Source: Caballeronia arvi (lineage in GTDB: Bacteria > Pseudomonadota > Gammaproteobacteria > Burkholderiales > Burkholderiaceae). From it: 50,304 nucleotides of DNA. Of the stretch, positions 43,308 through 50,304 are shown piece by piece (the first letter of the stretch is position 1; each line of letters begins with the position of its first letter). The stretch covers positions 1 through 50,304 of the forward strand of contig NZ_FCOM02000057.1 of NCBI RefSeq assembly GCF_001544695.2. The letters run 5' to 3'. The notes under the pieces are model-generated. The model was not told the origin of the DNA and made no database searches. It saw nothing but the letters and a program-made list of their open reading frames with translations. Made by a program: the position numbers and the translations under genes.

Positions 43308-44531
43308 TCAGGCCATTCGCGATTGATTCGCGAATACGATCGTCTCCATTTCATCGAGCGTCGTTGGCTCGACAGGAAAGTCATCGGCGAAGCTTCGGAA
43401 GCCGGAAGCGACCGTCGCGATTCGCTCGATCGACTGAGAAGCCGTGCTCGCCGCGATGCCGGTCATGCTGGCCAGCTTCATCAACTGATCTCGCGCAGGC
43501 GCGCGTGCTTCGCCGCAGACGTCAATCTGATGCTCGCCGCCCGGTCCCTGATTGAACGTGAGGTCATACGCGGGCGAGAACATCCATCGGCCGTCCGACG
43601 CCATCACGAATGAGAAATTCTTCGAGTGATCGTCACGGTTGTTGAAGACGACGTTGAACACGCAGCGTTCGAATGCCTGCAACACTTCGCGCGCATCGCG
43701 GGTCATGAACTGCGTGAGTCGCAACAACGTCACGTAGTCCATTTGGGGAACACGGAAATCCGCATGCGCGACGCCCGCCGCGGTGTGCATCGGGATGCGC
43801 ATGCCGCCGGAACGATCGAATCGCTCGATGCCGAACGCGGACAGCGACGGCGCAAGATCGAAGTATCGTGTGGCCGGCATCCGCAGTCCGCACGCGGCGG
43901 CGATCGCGCCGTACATCGCCTCGACGGCGCAGACTTCCTTATGCTCGTGTTGCGCGGGAAACTTGACGAGCCACGGCACGCCGGCGCCGCTCTCCGTGTT
44001 CGACATCCGATCGCTCGTTGCCTCGTAATTGACCAGCACTTTCGGGCGCGCGCCATGCGGTGAGCCGCCCATCAGCGCGAGTTCGCGAAGCAGTGCGTCG
44101 CTGCCGTCTTCCATGACTTGCCGGACTTCGCGCGCGAGCGTCAGCAGTTGAACATCGTGCGGCGCCAGTTCGTCGCCCGTGCCTGGTTCGAACGTCAGCG
44201 CGCCCATCGCTTTTTCGCCGATGAAAGCAAGCCGGTCGAGGGGAGATAACCGTCGAGGCTCCAGACCTTGCTTGCGGAACAGCCGATCCATCAGCAGCAT
44301 GCCCCAGCCATCGGGCAGCGCATCGCTTACGAGGCCGGGTAAGCGAAGCTGATGCGCGGGAAAATCGCCGAAGCTGCCGGAGCCCAGTGGAAGCTTGAAC
44401 GGAGAGAGCTGAAGCCCTCGTTCGAGCGCCGCCGCCGAATATTCGAACAGCAGGTCGCGGCCATCGTCGGCCAGTTGCCCCAGTTCGAAACGCTCGCCGT
44501 AGCCCGCGTAGATGACGCTCAGTTTTTTCAT
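43308..44531 (-). CDS. hipA: HipA-family serine/threonine kinase toxin
   Basis: A 407-residue HipA-type kinase. The phosphate loop GGSPHGARPKVLV is at about residues 154-166, followed by the ATP lysine in PWLVKFPA. The catalytic segment is FNVVFNNRDDHSKNFSFV, where HipA of E. coli has HGRDGRNH-like residues; the metal aspartate lies in SPAYDLTF. HipA kinases phosphorylate an aminoacyl-tRNA synthetase or other targets and cause growth arrest unless bound by HipB. The start overlaps the hipB stop by four bases (ATGA). Confidence 0.92.
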   Translation of the reverse strand: MKKLSVIYAGYGERFELGQLADDGRDLLFEYSAAALERGLQLSPFKLPLGSGSFGDFPAHQLRLPGLVSDALPDGWGMLLMDRLFRKQGLEPRRLSPLDRLAFIGEKAMGALTFEPGTGDELAPHDVQLLTLAREVRQVMEDGSDALLRELALMGGSPHGARPKVLVNYEATSDRMSNTESGAGVPWLVKFPAQHEHKEVCAVEAMYGAIAAACGLRMPATRYFDLAPSLSAFGIERFDRSGGMRIPMHTAAGVAHADFRVPQMDYVTLLRLTQFMTRDAREVLQAFERCVFNVVFNNRDDHSKNFSFVMASDGRWMFSPAYDLTFNQGPGGEHQIDVCGEARAPARDQLMKLASMTGIAASTASQSIERIATVASGFRSFADDFPVEPTTLDEMETIVFANQSRMA

Positions 44532-44830
44532 GGCTGCGACCGCGATGCGCGTTGCCGTTTGATACTGGCCTTTTCCATCGCCTTGATGGATCGTGGCTTC
44601 AGCTCGAACAATGTGTCGAAGTTGCCTGCAAGTCCGAGCGCCGCTGCGATGCGAATGAAGTTATCGAGCGTCGCGGGACCATTTCGCTCGATGTTGCGTA
44701 GCGCGCGCTCCGAGATCCCCGCGCGAGCCGCGAGTTCGGCCTGCTGGAGATTCTGCGCCAGCCGATGTGCTCGAAGGCGCTGCCCCAGTTCGTCGGAGAT
44801 TTCGCTGGAGCTGGCGAGGTCAAAGTTCAT
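44528..44830 (-). CDS. hipB: HipB-like XRE antitoxin/repressor
   Basis: A 100-residue helix-turn-helix protein. The Cro/CI-type domain covers about residues 15-75: LGQRLRAHRLAQNLQQAELA, then GISERALRNIERNGPATLDN. It is directly upstream of hipA with an ATGA overlap, so it is the antitoxin and autorepressor. A long C-terminal basic tail (KASIKRQRASRSQP) could reach the HipA pocket. Confidence 0.9.
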   Translation of the reverse strand: MNFDLASSSEISDELGQRLRAHRLAQNLQQAELAARAGISERALRNIERNGPATLDNFIRIAAALGLAGNFDTLFELKPRSIKAMEKASIKRQRASRSQP

Positions 44831-44841
44831 ATTGGTGCCGG

Positions 44842-44864
44842 TTATGGCATGTTTTCGGCTATAA
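44842..44864. promoter_or_regulatory. Candidate hipBA operator
   Basis: TTATGGC at 44842-44848 is inverted as GCTATAA at 44858-44864 with one mismatch and a nine-base spacer, just upstream of the hipB ATG. Copies of ACGGTTA/T at 44880 and 44904 may be part of a larger array. HipB proteins bind inverted repeats ahead of their own genes. Confidence 0.45.
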
Positions 44865-44950
44865 ACGGCATGATATTAACGGTTATTCGAACGGACGTCG
44901 AGACGGTTAATCGGCGTTTTTATACCGATTACGCGCTCGTCGTCCTTAAA

Positions 44951-44978
44951 AGCAAAAGCGCCTCCGAAGAGGCGCTTT
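44951..44978 (-). terminator. Intrinsic terminator upstream of hipBA
   Basis: AAAGCGCCTC at 44955-44964 and GAGGCGCTTT at 44969-44978 form a 10-bp stem. Read on minus it has a TTCG tetraloop and is followed by TTTTGCTTTT. It should stop transcription entering from the transposase side, so hipBA must have its own promoter. Confidence 0.85.
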
Positions 44979-45004
44979 CGAGAATATAGTGCTCGCAAAG
45001 AATG

Positions 45005-45081
45005 AAAGCGTCCCTTGCCGAGGTTCGCAAATCGCTGAAAGCCATGTCCGGTCTGCCTCAGCCAGGTTTGCGGGACGCTTT
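45005..45081. repeat. Nested inverted repeat beside the transposon end
   Basis: AAAGCGTCCC at 45005-45014 is perfectly inverted as GGGACGCTTT at 45072-45081. Inside it, CGCAAA at 45026-45031 is inverted as TTTGCG at 45067-45072. Together they make a long two-part stem. It resembles a tRNA only in size and acceptor stem. It may be a structured RNA, a transcription end, or part of an integration site. The plus-strand reading also contains ATG at 45003, open into the transposon, which could be a disrupted host gene. Confidence 0.5.
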
Positions 45082-45146
45082 TAGAAACCCTCACAACCCT
45101 AGAATATCGGGATATTCCCCAAAGTGGGGCAAAAAACAATTGATAG

Positions 45147-45265
45147 TGTCCTCGCCCCCGCCACGTATGGGTCGGCGGGAAAAATCACCCCCCGATTCGC
45201 TCGATTCCCGCCAGCTCAGCAGTTCGTGCGGCAGCAATCGTCGAAGCCTTCCCGGAAGCGACCCT
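45147..45265. mobile_element. Candidate left end of the Tn7-like transposon
   Basis: The 119 bases between TGTC at 45147 and the tnsB stop hold a cluster of similar words: CCCGCCA at 45157-45163 and again at 45207-45213, and the inverse GGCGGGA at 45174-45180. Tn7-type ends begin with TGT and carry several TnsB-binding repeats within about 90-150 bases. The only other nearby TGT is at 45045. The far end is outside the window, so neither the terminal repeat nor the target duplication can be confirmed. Confidence 0.4.
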
Positions 45266-47554
45266 CTACCAGTCAGCCAAGATACGACCTCGCGGACGAC
45301 TGGGCTCGATAAACCCTGGCGTCGGTTGCTTCGGGGCGACCTCACCCTTGGAGCCACGCTTTCCGCTCAGCCCGTCAATCAAATCGTCCGTGTCGGCTTG
45401 GCGCCCCAAATCCGCTGCAACTTCCTTTGCCTCTGTTTTTGTCACCTTCGTCTTGAACCCCTCGACTTTCGCCATCGCGGCTTGTTTGACCTTCGATACC
45501 GGCTTCGCGACGACATTGGCGACCGTCGAATGGAAGCGTTCCCTATCACGCTTTTTCGCCAAATCGGCATTTGATAGCGTGCTGATATAGTCGTGGAGGA
45601 ACTTGTAGCCATCACCGTAGACCTTCAACGTGCCTTCAGTGGCATCGAGACACTCCAGGTACCCATCGTCATCCCATAAGAGGTGCAATGGAGACGTGAA
45701 AAGTTCGAAGCCCTTTACCGGGAACGCTTTCCCTCCATTTCGCTGACTATACTCGCGCGCTCGTTGTTGCAAACGCGGTGAGGTGTATTCCCTGTTCCCC
45801 AATCTAACGATGCCGCCACTCGCCGACCTCTCGAACGGCACAGAGAGCGTCCGGAAGATTTTTTCTTCGGGCCAATCCCACGCTGCATCTCCCCGTTGAA
45901 GGCTTTGGTTGTACAAGAAAACCTCTTTCGGAACCGGGGCCACTTTCGCTGCGGCCATCTCGTTGGTCCGGAGATGTCGCACATCCGCCGTCAGATTGTA
46001 TTTGCTGATGGCCGTCAAGAAAGCCTGCATGAACTGCCTGAAGGTGATGACGGCACCTCGGGGCGCGTCTTTCAGCTTCAGACGATTCCGCGCTCGTGCT
46101 TCGTCCTTCTCATCACCCGTGCCTTTTACGGGTTCTTGGTAGCTCGAACCGGGAAGATTGCCCAGTTCCTTCTGCAAGTAGCCAATCAAGTTCTCGACAT
46201 CGCCTTTTGCTTCAGGGTCACCCGGCGCTGCCATCAGGAGCTGTTCCTTCATGCGAGTCACAATCGCGTGCTGCATCTTCTCCGAGATACCGGCGTAGCG
46301 GTCCACGAAGATTTTTCGCGCATAGCCGTGGACCAGCCCGTCCAGACGCGGCACCCCCCAGCGTAATAACTCCCGTTCCTTGTCGGTGTAGGCGCTAAAC
46401 ATGCAAGCAAGGTACGCATCGGCGTTCTCATTCCCAAGGGTCACGTAATAGCCGACGCAGCATCGGCTGCCTCTATCCATCGCCACAAGGAACGTAGGCT
46501 TCAAGACCCCGTCGATTTGGACAAGGTCGTTTCCGAACTCGAGGAACTGCGTCGCAACAGTCCCATCAATATCGAATACGTTCAAGTCCCCGTCGGCTAG
46601 TTGAGCCGTGCTGCCCGCTCTCTTTCCCTCGTTCTTGCGACGGTCCAGTTCAATCCGTGCCTCCACCAATGCCTTTTGCCCTTCATCGAGCATCGAGGAG
46701 TCGGGCGGGTAGTAACGAGGGTCAATGGGGTGGTACTCAACTTCTCCTTGTTTGTTACGGTTGTACCCAACGAGCTTGAGTTTGAACCGTTCGAGCAATT
46801 CCGTGATTGTCAATGACAGGTTGTGGGCATGCTCACGTATGAAACTCACCCACCGGGTCAGCATCCGCGGCCGAAGTTGCTTACGACCGAGATGGGAATC
46901 AGCGTCTAGCCGTTCGGCCGAAGGCTTCCGACCCTGCAGCACATATTCGCCGTCTTTCTTCAGCCCACGACGCTTCTTGCTTTTGCCTCCCTTCTTCCAG
47001 TGCTGCTCCGCTGTTGCATTTCTGTGACCACCATAGAACAGATGGCGCTCGTAGTACTTTCGTACTGTTTTTGCGTCGGCTTGAAACAAGTCACTCACGC
47101 ACTTGACCATCTCCGAGTACGTTGCCTCGTCGCGGAACGGGTCATCACCGAACGTGCCTTCGATGTACATCATCATTCGGCGACGAGCCGTCATATCTCG
47201 CACATCTTCTTTGCCAAACTCTTGTTTGAAGCGGATGCGGGACTCAATAGCTTTGTCATCCTCCATCTCGAGCGGAACTGCACGCTCCATCACAGGCTTG
47301 AGCAGGCCGGCCTTGAACAGACTCTCTGCCCTCCGCCGCTTGAAAACCTCTCGGTTTGTGGTTGAGGCGTCGTCCTCATTGAGGACCAGTGCGGCACCTA
47401 CCGACTGCTCGCCAAGCTTTACCGCGTAGATGAAGTGCTCGCTTTCTCCAAGATATCGATACAGCGTCTGCTTACCACTTGGGGAAATTTGGATGAACGG
47501 TTGATGTTTGGTAAATTTGATAGCCCTGTATCCATCGTAGTCCTTAATTCGCAT
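45266..47554 (-). CDS. tnsB: TnsB-like DDE transposase (TniA/TnsB family)
   Basis: A 762-residue transposase, longer than TniA (about 560) and near TnsB (702). Residues about 225-310 hold DNA-binding helix-turn-helix segments. The rve catalytic core lies at about residues 320-470. Its triad is Asp330 in VFDIDGTVA, Asp418 in IFVDRYAGIS and Glu454 in AKGDVENLIG. FLVAMDRGSRCCVGYYV matches the rve strand after the first Asp. A basic C-terminal tail (about residues 690-762) could contact TnsC, as it does in TnsB. The start follows GGGAG, 30 bases after tnsA. GC content is lower than the surrounding genes. Confidence 0.92.
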   Translation of the reverse strand: MRIKDYDGYRAIKFTKHQPFIQISPSGKQTLYRYLGESEHFIYAVKLGEQSVGAALVLNEDDASTTNREVFKRRRAESLFKAGLLKPVMERAVPLEMEDDKAIESRIRFKQEFGKEDVRDMTARRRMMMYIEGTFGDDPFRDEATYSEMVKCVSDLFQADAKTVRKYYERHLFYGGHRNATAEQHWKKGGKSKKRRGLKKDGEYVLQGRKPSAERLDADSHLGRKQLRPRMLTRWVSFIREHAHNLSLTITELLERFKLKLVGYNRNKQGEVEYHPIDPRYYPPDSSMLDEGQKALVEARIELDRRKNEGKRAGSTAQLADGDLNVFDIDGTVATQFLEFGNDLVQIDGVLKPTFLVAMDRGSRCCVGYYVTLGNENADAYLACMFSAYTDKERELLRWGVPRLDGLVHGYARKIFVDRYAGISEKMQHAIVTRMKEQLLMAAPGDPEAKGDVENLIGYLQKELGNLPGSSYQEPVKGTGDEKDEARARNRLKLKDAPRGAVITFRQFMQAFLTAISKYNLTADVRHLRTNEMAAAKVAPVPKEVFLYNQSLQRGDAAWDWPEEKIFRTLSVPFERSASGGIVRLGNREYTSPRLQQRAREYSQRNGGKAFPVKGFELFTSPLHLLWDDDGYLECLDATEGTLKVYGDGYKFLHDYISTLSNADLAKKRDRERFHSTVANVVAKPVSKVKQAAMAKVEGFKTKVTKTEAKEVAADLGRQADTDDLIDGLSGKRGSKGEVAPKQPTPGFIEPSRPRGRILADW

Positions 47555-47584
47555 TGCATACTCCCGTTGTGGTTGAATTCCGAT

Positions 47585-48583
47585 TTACTTCACGAGAAAC
47601 ATTTGCTCCAGCGGGTGGACCGGGTACCGGTGGTCCCAACGGAGGTGGCCCAGAAAGAACGCCACCCCCAGTGCCCGGTACGACTCATTCAAAGTCCAGC
47701 CTTGCCGCCGCGCGCCGACCATTCCGACCACCCGGTCCATTGAGCCCTTGGCTTCAGACTTATTGAGTGCCTTTCCGAAGTCGGCGGCTGCCGCCGCAAG
47801 CCGGCGAATCTCTTCGGTGCTCGCCTTGCCCATATAAGAAAGAAGGCGCTCGTAGTTAGTCGTCTCCTGCTCTGGCACAGTTAGCTCGGTCATCACCTCA
47901 TGCGTTGCGCCCCACTCCCACAGCCCTGCGGCTTCCTTCTCATGCCGGCGAACGACTTTCGGGTCGAGCAGCTTCGCGTCAGGCTTTACCGACACTCCGT
48001 GATAGATGTGATACGGAAGGCCGGGTAAGCAAAGCCTGAGCATGAAGTCGATAGTGCGTAGTTTGTTCTCGGGGTAGCGGCAGCCGGCCCGACAATATTC
48101 GAGGAATTCCGCCCTGTTCCATTGCGGGTACTGAGTGCGGACTTCGACAACGAACGGACACATCTCAAACCAGCGAAGAAGACGCGCCTCCAGCCACGAG
48201 TGACAGGCCACCTTCCCCATGCCCTTGAAACTGTGGTGGTAGCCGGCAATGCCTTTGCGGCTGTCGCTGGCCTTCTTCCAACACTCAAACGAGTCTGCGC
48301 TAAGCACGCCTCGCGGGTCCGTCTCAGGAAGGACAATCGGCCAACTGAGTATTGGTCGTCCGCCAAGTAGGCGGATGCGAAGAGACGCTGGGTCATTCGG
48401 GTCGTATTCCAGCGGGCTCATGACCTCGGGGAGCTCGACTTTCTCGATTGGCAACGACCATCGAGATGTAGAGGCCGGTCGACTGCCCTCGGCCACCGCC
48501 AGTCCGCGGAGCCGCTCGCCTTCTGCGCGCGAGCCCGGGAGGTGGCTACAGTCGCCGATTATGCGCAGTTCTTTTTTAGCCAT
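47585..48583 (-). CDS. tnsA: TnsA-like endonuclease
   Basis: A 332-residue protein with a restriction-like nuclease core. The probable TnsA triad is Glu132 in CHSWLEARLLRWFE, Asp179 in LRTIDFML and Lys200 in HGVSVKPDAK, in the E-D-xxK order. The C-terminal third, about residues 225-332, would be the winged-helix DNA or TnsC contact part. TnsA cuts the 5' ends, so this element should excise cleanly and not form cointegrates. It overlaps the tniQ stop by 25 bases, so the genes are one operon. It is longer than Tn7 TnsA (273), with about 80 extra residues before the nuclease core. Confidence 0.82.
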   Translation of the reverse strand: MAKKELRIIGDCSHLPGSRAEGERLRGLAVAEGSRPASTSRWSLPIEKVELPEVMSPLEYDPNDPASLRIRLLGGRPILSWPIVLPETDPRGVLSADSFECWKKASDSRKGIAGYHHSFKGMGKVACHSWLEARLLRWFEMCPFVVEVRTQYPQWNRAEFLEYCRAGCRYPENKLRTIDFMLRLCLPGLPYHIYHGVSVKPDAKLLDPKVVRRHEKEAAGLWEWGATHEVMTELTVPEQETTNYERLLSYMGKASTEEIRRLAAAAADFGKALNKSEAKGSMDRVVGMVGARRQGWTLNESYRALGVAFFLGHLRWDHRYPVHPLEQMFLVK

Positions 48584-50214
48584 GTCATAGCTCGGTTGAT
48601 GCGTCCCTTCAGTTGTTGTTCAGTCAAGCCGCAGTATGTCGACCTGAAACCGTACGGATGGGTGATGCAAATCTCGCTTACCCTCTCACAGATGTGAGCA
48701 AGCCGCCGATTGAGGTACTCATCATCTGAATCTACACATGCATCAAGGGCTTCTTGCACAACGATAGACCGTTCCGCCCAGCCCTTTAGTGACTCGTTCT
48801 TGGTGTTGTTCAAGAGGCGGGCACGTGTAATTCGTCTGAGCGGATATATCTCAATCAAACGGAGGCATATGTCGTAGATGCTTTCGCTAACTCGAATTTC
48901 CTCCTCATTAGAAGGATTCTCCTCCTTTGGTGCACAGGATGACCGCTGAGCAGCCAGCGCGCGCCGGGTGATGGGGTCGCTCGGTATGACCTCCTCGAGC
49001 CAATCCGAATCTTCGAAGAGAGCAAAACGCCAATGACGTCGTCCACCCGGCATATCGTATAGTTGCCTCCTACTTAAATTCGGATTCTGCGCTAGCGCGT
49101 TACGAATGAACTTGCGGGTTTCACGACGCTGCTTTTCCCGTGCCCCATCATCCATGCGCTCAATCCGTGAGATAACTTCGCTCTTATGGTGAGGCTCCAC
49201 GCTTCTTATTCGCTTTGGAACGTAACGACACGCCTCTTCATAGGACGCAACGTCACTTTTGCGAAGTTCAGCTTCATGTCGCAATCCATCCCAACCGCCG
49301 AAGATAGCGTAGACAATAGCGACATTTTGACGAGGGTTTATGAGCCGTGTACCGTCTTCGGCTCTACCTAGCAAACGCAGAATGGTTCCCTCATCTATGT
49401 TTAGCCATCTCATGCTTTGCCGGTCTAATGCGTCTTCTAAGCGCTTCGTGAGCTCTTTCCTGATTCTGAACTTCACCGATGGTTCATGACGAAGCAAATG
49501 TCCTCGCACAAGCTCCGGAATTGTTCCTGGTTCTAGCACTATCGGACATTTACCTTGCATCAACTCAGTCGCCATTGAGTCAATGCTCAAGAGAACGCCT
49601 TCAGTTCTTTGTCGCTTTGGAGCCGCTATGCGTCGCAGCGCCTTTCCGCACAAGCACCGCACTGCAGGACTAAGCGATTGGTCGTTTCGGCGATGACCGT
49701 ATTCGCATGTGTTGCAGTATGTATAAAGTGGCTCTCGATGAACAACACAGTAGGCTACCCCAGGAATTAGATGGCCACGCCGCCAATACGTGAAGGGAGC
49801 CTTGATTCTGCTGAGGTCCTCTTGCACACATTTCAAACATATTCCGAAACGTGCCCTATCGCTCATTCCAAACCCACTGGCTGCGTCGGCGTAGCCCTTC
49901 CTCCGATGATGCATGTACAGCTGCTTCCTGGCGGTCTTTTCAAGAAAGGGTGCAAAGAGCGGGTAGCGTGTATGGCTATCAATCAGACTGTTTACGTCGG
50001 GCAAGCCACTCGGGAAAAGCGCTCTCGCTGTTTCCAATCGCGACGGGAGCGACCACGCGAAGCGACCGGAGGTGCTACCAAGTAGCTCGATAAGCCGCTT
50101 CCGCGAGTCAATCGACCGGTAATCGAGCATGCGGCTCAGAAAGCCGGTCGTGTCCTCCTCTTTCTGAATCTTCCCACCTAGGTAAAATCGACCCTCTAAG
50201 CTTTCACGCCGCAT
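48559..50214 (-). CDS. tniQ: TniQ/TnsD-family target-selection protein
   Basis: A 551-residue TniQ-domain protein. The zinc-binding cysteines and histidine that mark the family are present: Cys126 and Cys129 in CLKCVQED, Cys156 and His159 in YCVVHREPL, Cys167 and Cys170 in YCNTCE, and a further CLCG at residues 187-190. WRRGHLIPGVAYC is the usual TniQ strand. The large part after residue 200 resembles TnsD in length and should choose the target site. ATG 50214 is the start, because AGGAGG lies just upstream; an earlier GTG at 50262 lacks such a site. Confidence 0.9.
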   Translation of the reverse strand: MRRESLEGRFYLGGKIQKEEDTTGFLSRMLDYRSIDSRKRLIELLGSTSGRFAWSLPSRLETARALFPSGLPDVNSLIDSHTRYPLFAPFLEKTARKQLYMHHRRKGYADAASGFGMSDRARFGICLKCVQEDLSRIKAPFTYWRRGHLIPGVAYCVVHREPLYTYCNTCEYGHRRNDQSLSPAVRCLCGKALRRIAAPKRQRTEGVLLSIDSMATELMQGKCPIVLEPGTIPELVRGHLLRHEPSVKFRIRKELTKRLEDALDRQSMRWLNIDEGTILRLLGRAEDGTRLINPRQNVAIVYAIFGGWDGLRHEAELRKSDVASYEEACRYVPKRIRSVEPHHKSEVISRIERMDDGAREKQRRETRKFIRNALAQNPNLSRRQLYDMPGGRRHWRFALFEDSDWLEEVIPSDPITRRALAAQRSSCAPKEENPSNEEEIRVSESIYDICLRLIEIYPLRRITRARLLNNTKNESLKGWAERSIVVQEALDACVDSDDEYLNRRLAHICERVSEICITHPYGFRSTYCGLTEQQLKGRINRAMTWLKKNCA

Positions 50215-50228
50215 CCTCTCGCCTCCTC

Positions 50229-50304
50229 TTAACAGGCTGTTGAATTTCGTTCCGATGTGCACGGTCGTTGAGAGCTATGCGTTATGGATATCATGTTCAC
50301 AACA
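50229..50304 (-). CDS. C-terminal fragment of an upstream gene, perhaps tnsC
   Basis: On minus, one frame is open from the window edge (50304) to a TAA at 50229-50231. It gives about 24 residues including THSSQRPCTSERNSTAC. The TAA lies just before the AGGAGG of tniQ, as expected of an upstream gene in the same operon. A Tn7-like element needs a TnsC AAA+ ATPase, and none is in the window. The stretch is too short to recognise. Confidence 0.3.
   Translation of the reverse strand, partial: VVNMISITHSSQRPCTSERNSTAC

Larger units (their letters stand above)
45147..50304. mobile_element. Part of a Tn7-like transposon
   Basis: The tniQ, tnsA and tnsB genes, all on minus and nearly touching, define one end of a Tn7-like element. 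In Tn7 the order is tnsABCDE. Here the TnsD/TniQ gene is first and tnsB last, next to the probable left end. The tnsC gene and the right end must lie beyond the window, or be absent. The segment has lower GC than the flanking genes, which marks recent transfer. The insertion lies upstream of hipBA. Confidence 0.75.

Noticed and set aside
45008..45078. tRNA-like segment with a 7-bp acceptor stem
   Set aside because: No T-loop (GGTTCGAATCC type) sits in the right place on either strand, and neither a D arm nor an anticodon arm can be formed.
45002..45574. 190-codon plus-strand frame into the transposon
   Set aside because: The later part is antisense to tnsB and has no family. Only the first about 27 codons could be a host remnant, which is noted as a finding.
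1..50304. CRISPR array, rRNA, tRNA or prophage
   Set aside because: No regularly spaced repeats, rRNA or tRNA signatures, or phage structural genes were seen by eye.

Overview
The window is typical high-GC betaproteobacterial chromosome, most like Burkholderiaceae (Paraburkholderia, Caballeronia or Burkholderia). This rests on very GC-rich third codon positions, the protein repertoire (single-chain indolepyruvate ferredoxin oxidoreductase, short-type ArgC, HiPIP, MHS and AAHS transporters, a paaE - DUF1835 - TetR order) and gene order that I recognise from that family. I ran no database search. Positions of starts were chosen by ribosome binding sites, conserved N-termini and spacing.

Layout. 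1-1.6 kb: the tail of paaE, a DUF1835 protein and a PaaR-like TetR regulator, i.e. the end of a phenylacetate degradation locus. 1.8-8.5 kb: an acetyltransferase, an Lrp/AsnC regulator divergent from 4-hydroxyphenylpyruvate dioxygenase, and a 1189-residue indolepyruvate oxidoreductase; this is an aromatic amino acid catabolic block. 8.9-20.7 kb: housekeeping and mixed genes (maeB, an AAHS transporter, pyrE, an RcsB-like regulator, a YbhB protein, a WrbA-like flavoprotein, argC, an orphan receiver, LysE, a beta-hydroxyacid dehydrogenase, a Mut7-C protein). 20.7-33.9 kb: a YoeB-type toxin with an atypical partner, an MHS transporter with a cupin, HiPIP, an LhgO-like oxidase, a lone AAA ATPase, a nuclease-family protein, a second orphan receiver, AlkB, RidA, a diguanylate cyclase, ArsC, small secreted proteins and a DUF72 protein.

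33.9-43.0 kb is a D-glucarate/galactarate utilisation island. Glucarate dehydratase (gudD) and its MFS permease form one operon. The aldolase (garL) and tartronate semialdehyde reductase (garR) form another. A FadR/GntR regulator is divergent from garL. A 2-hydroxyacid dehydrogenase plus a second MFS permease, divergent from a LysR gene, lie between them. The same 10-bp operator, GTC[A/C/T]GATGAC, appears four times, only at the gudD-permease, garL and regulator promoters, so it is very probably the operator of the local GntR protein.

43.3-50.3 kb is accessory DNA. A hipBA toxin-antitoxin pair is followed by a lower-GC segment carrying three transposition genes on the minus strand in the order tniQ/tnsD - tnsA - tnsB. 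The TnsB-like DDE triad, the TnsA-like E-D-K triad and the TniQ zinc-finger cysteines are all visible. This is one end of a Tn7-like transposon with a non-canonical gene order. No tnsC is present inside the window; a short reading frame that runs off the right edge and stops just before the tniQ ribosome binding site may be the tail of the missing gene. This element is the most unusual part of the window.
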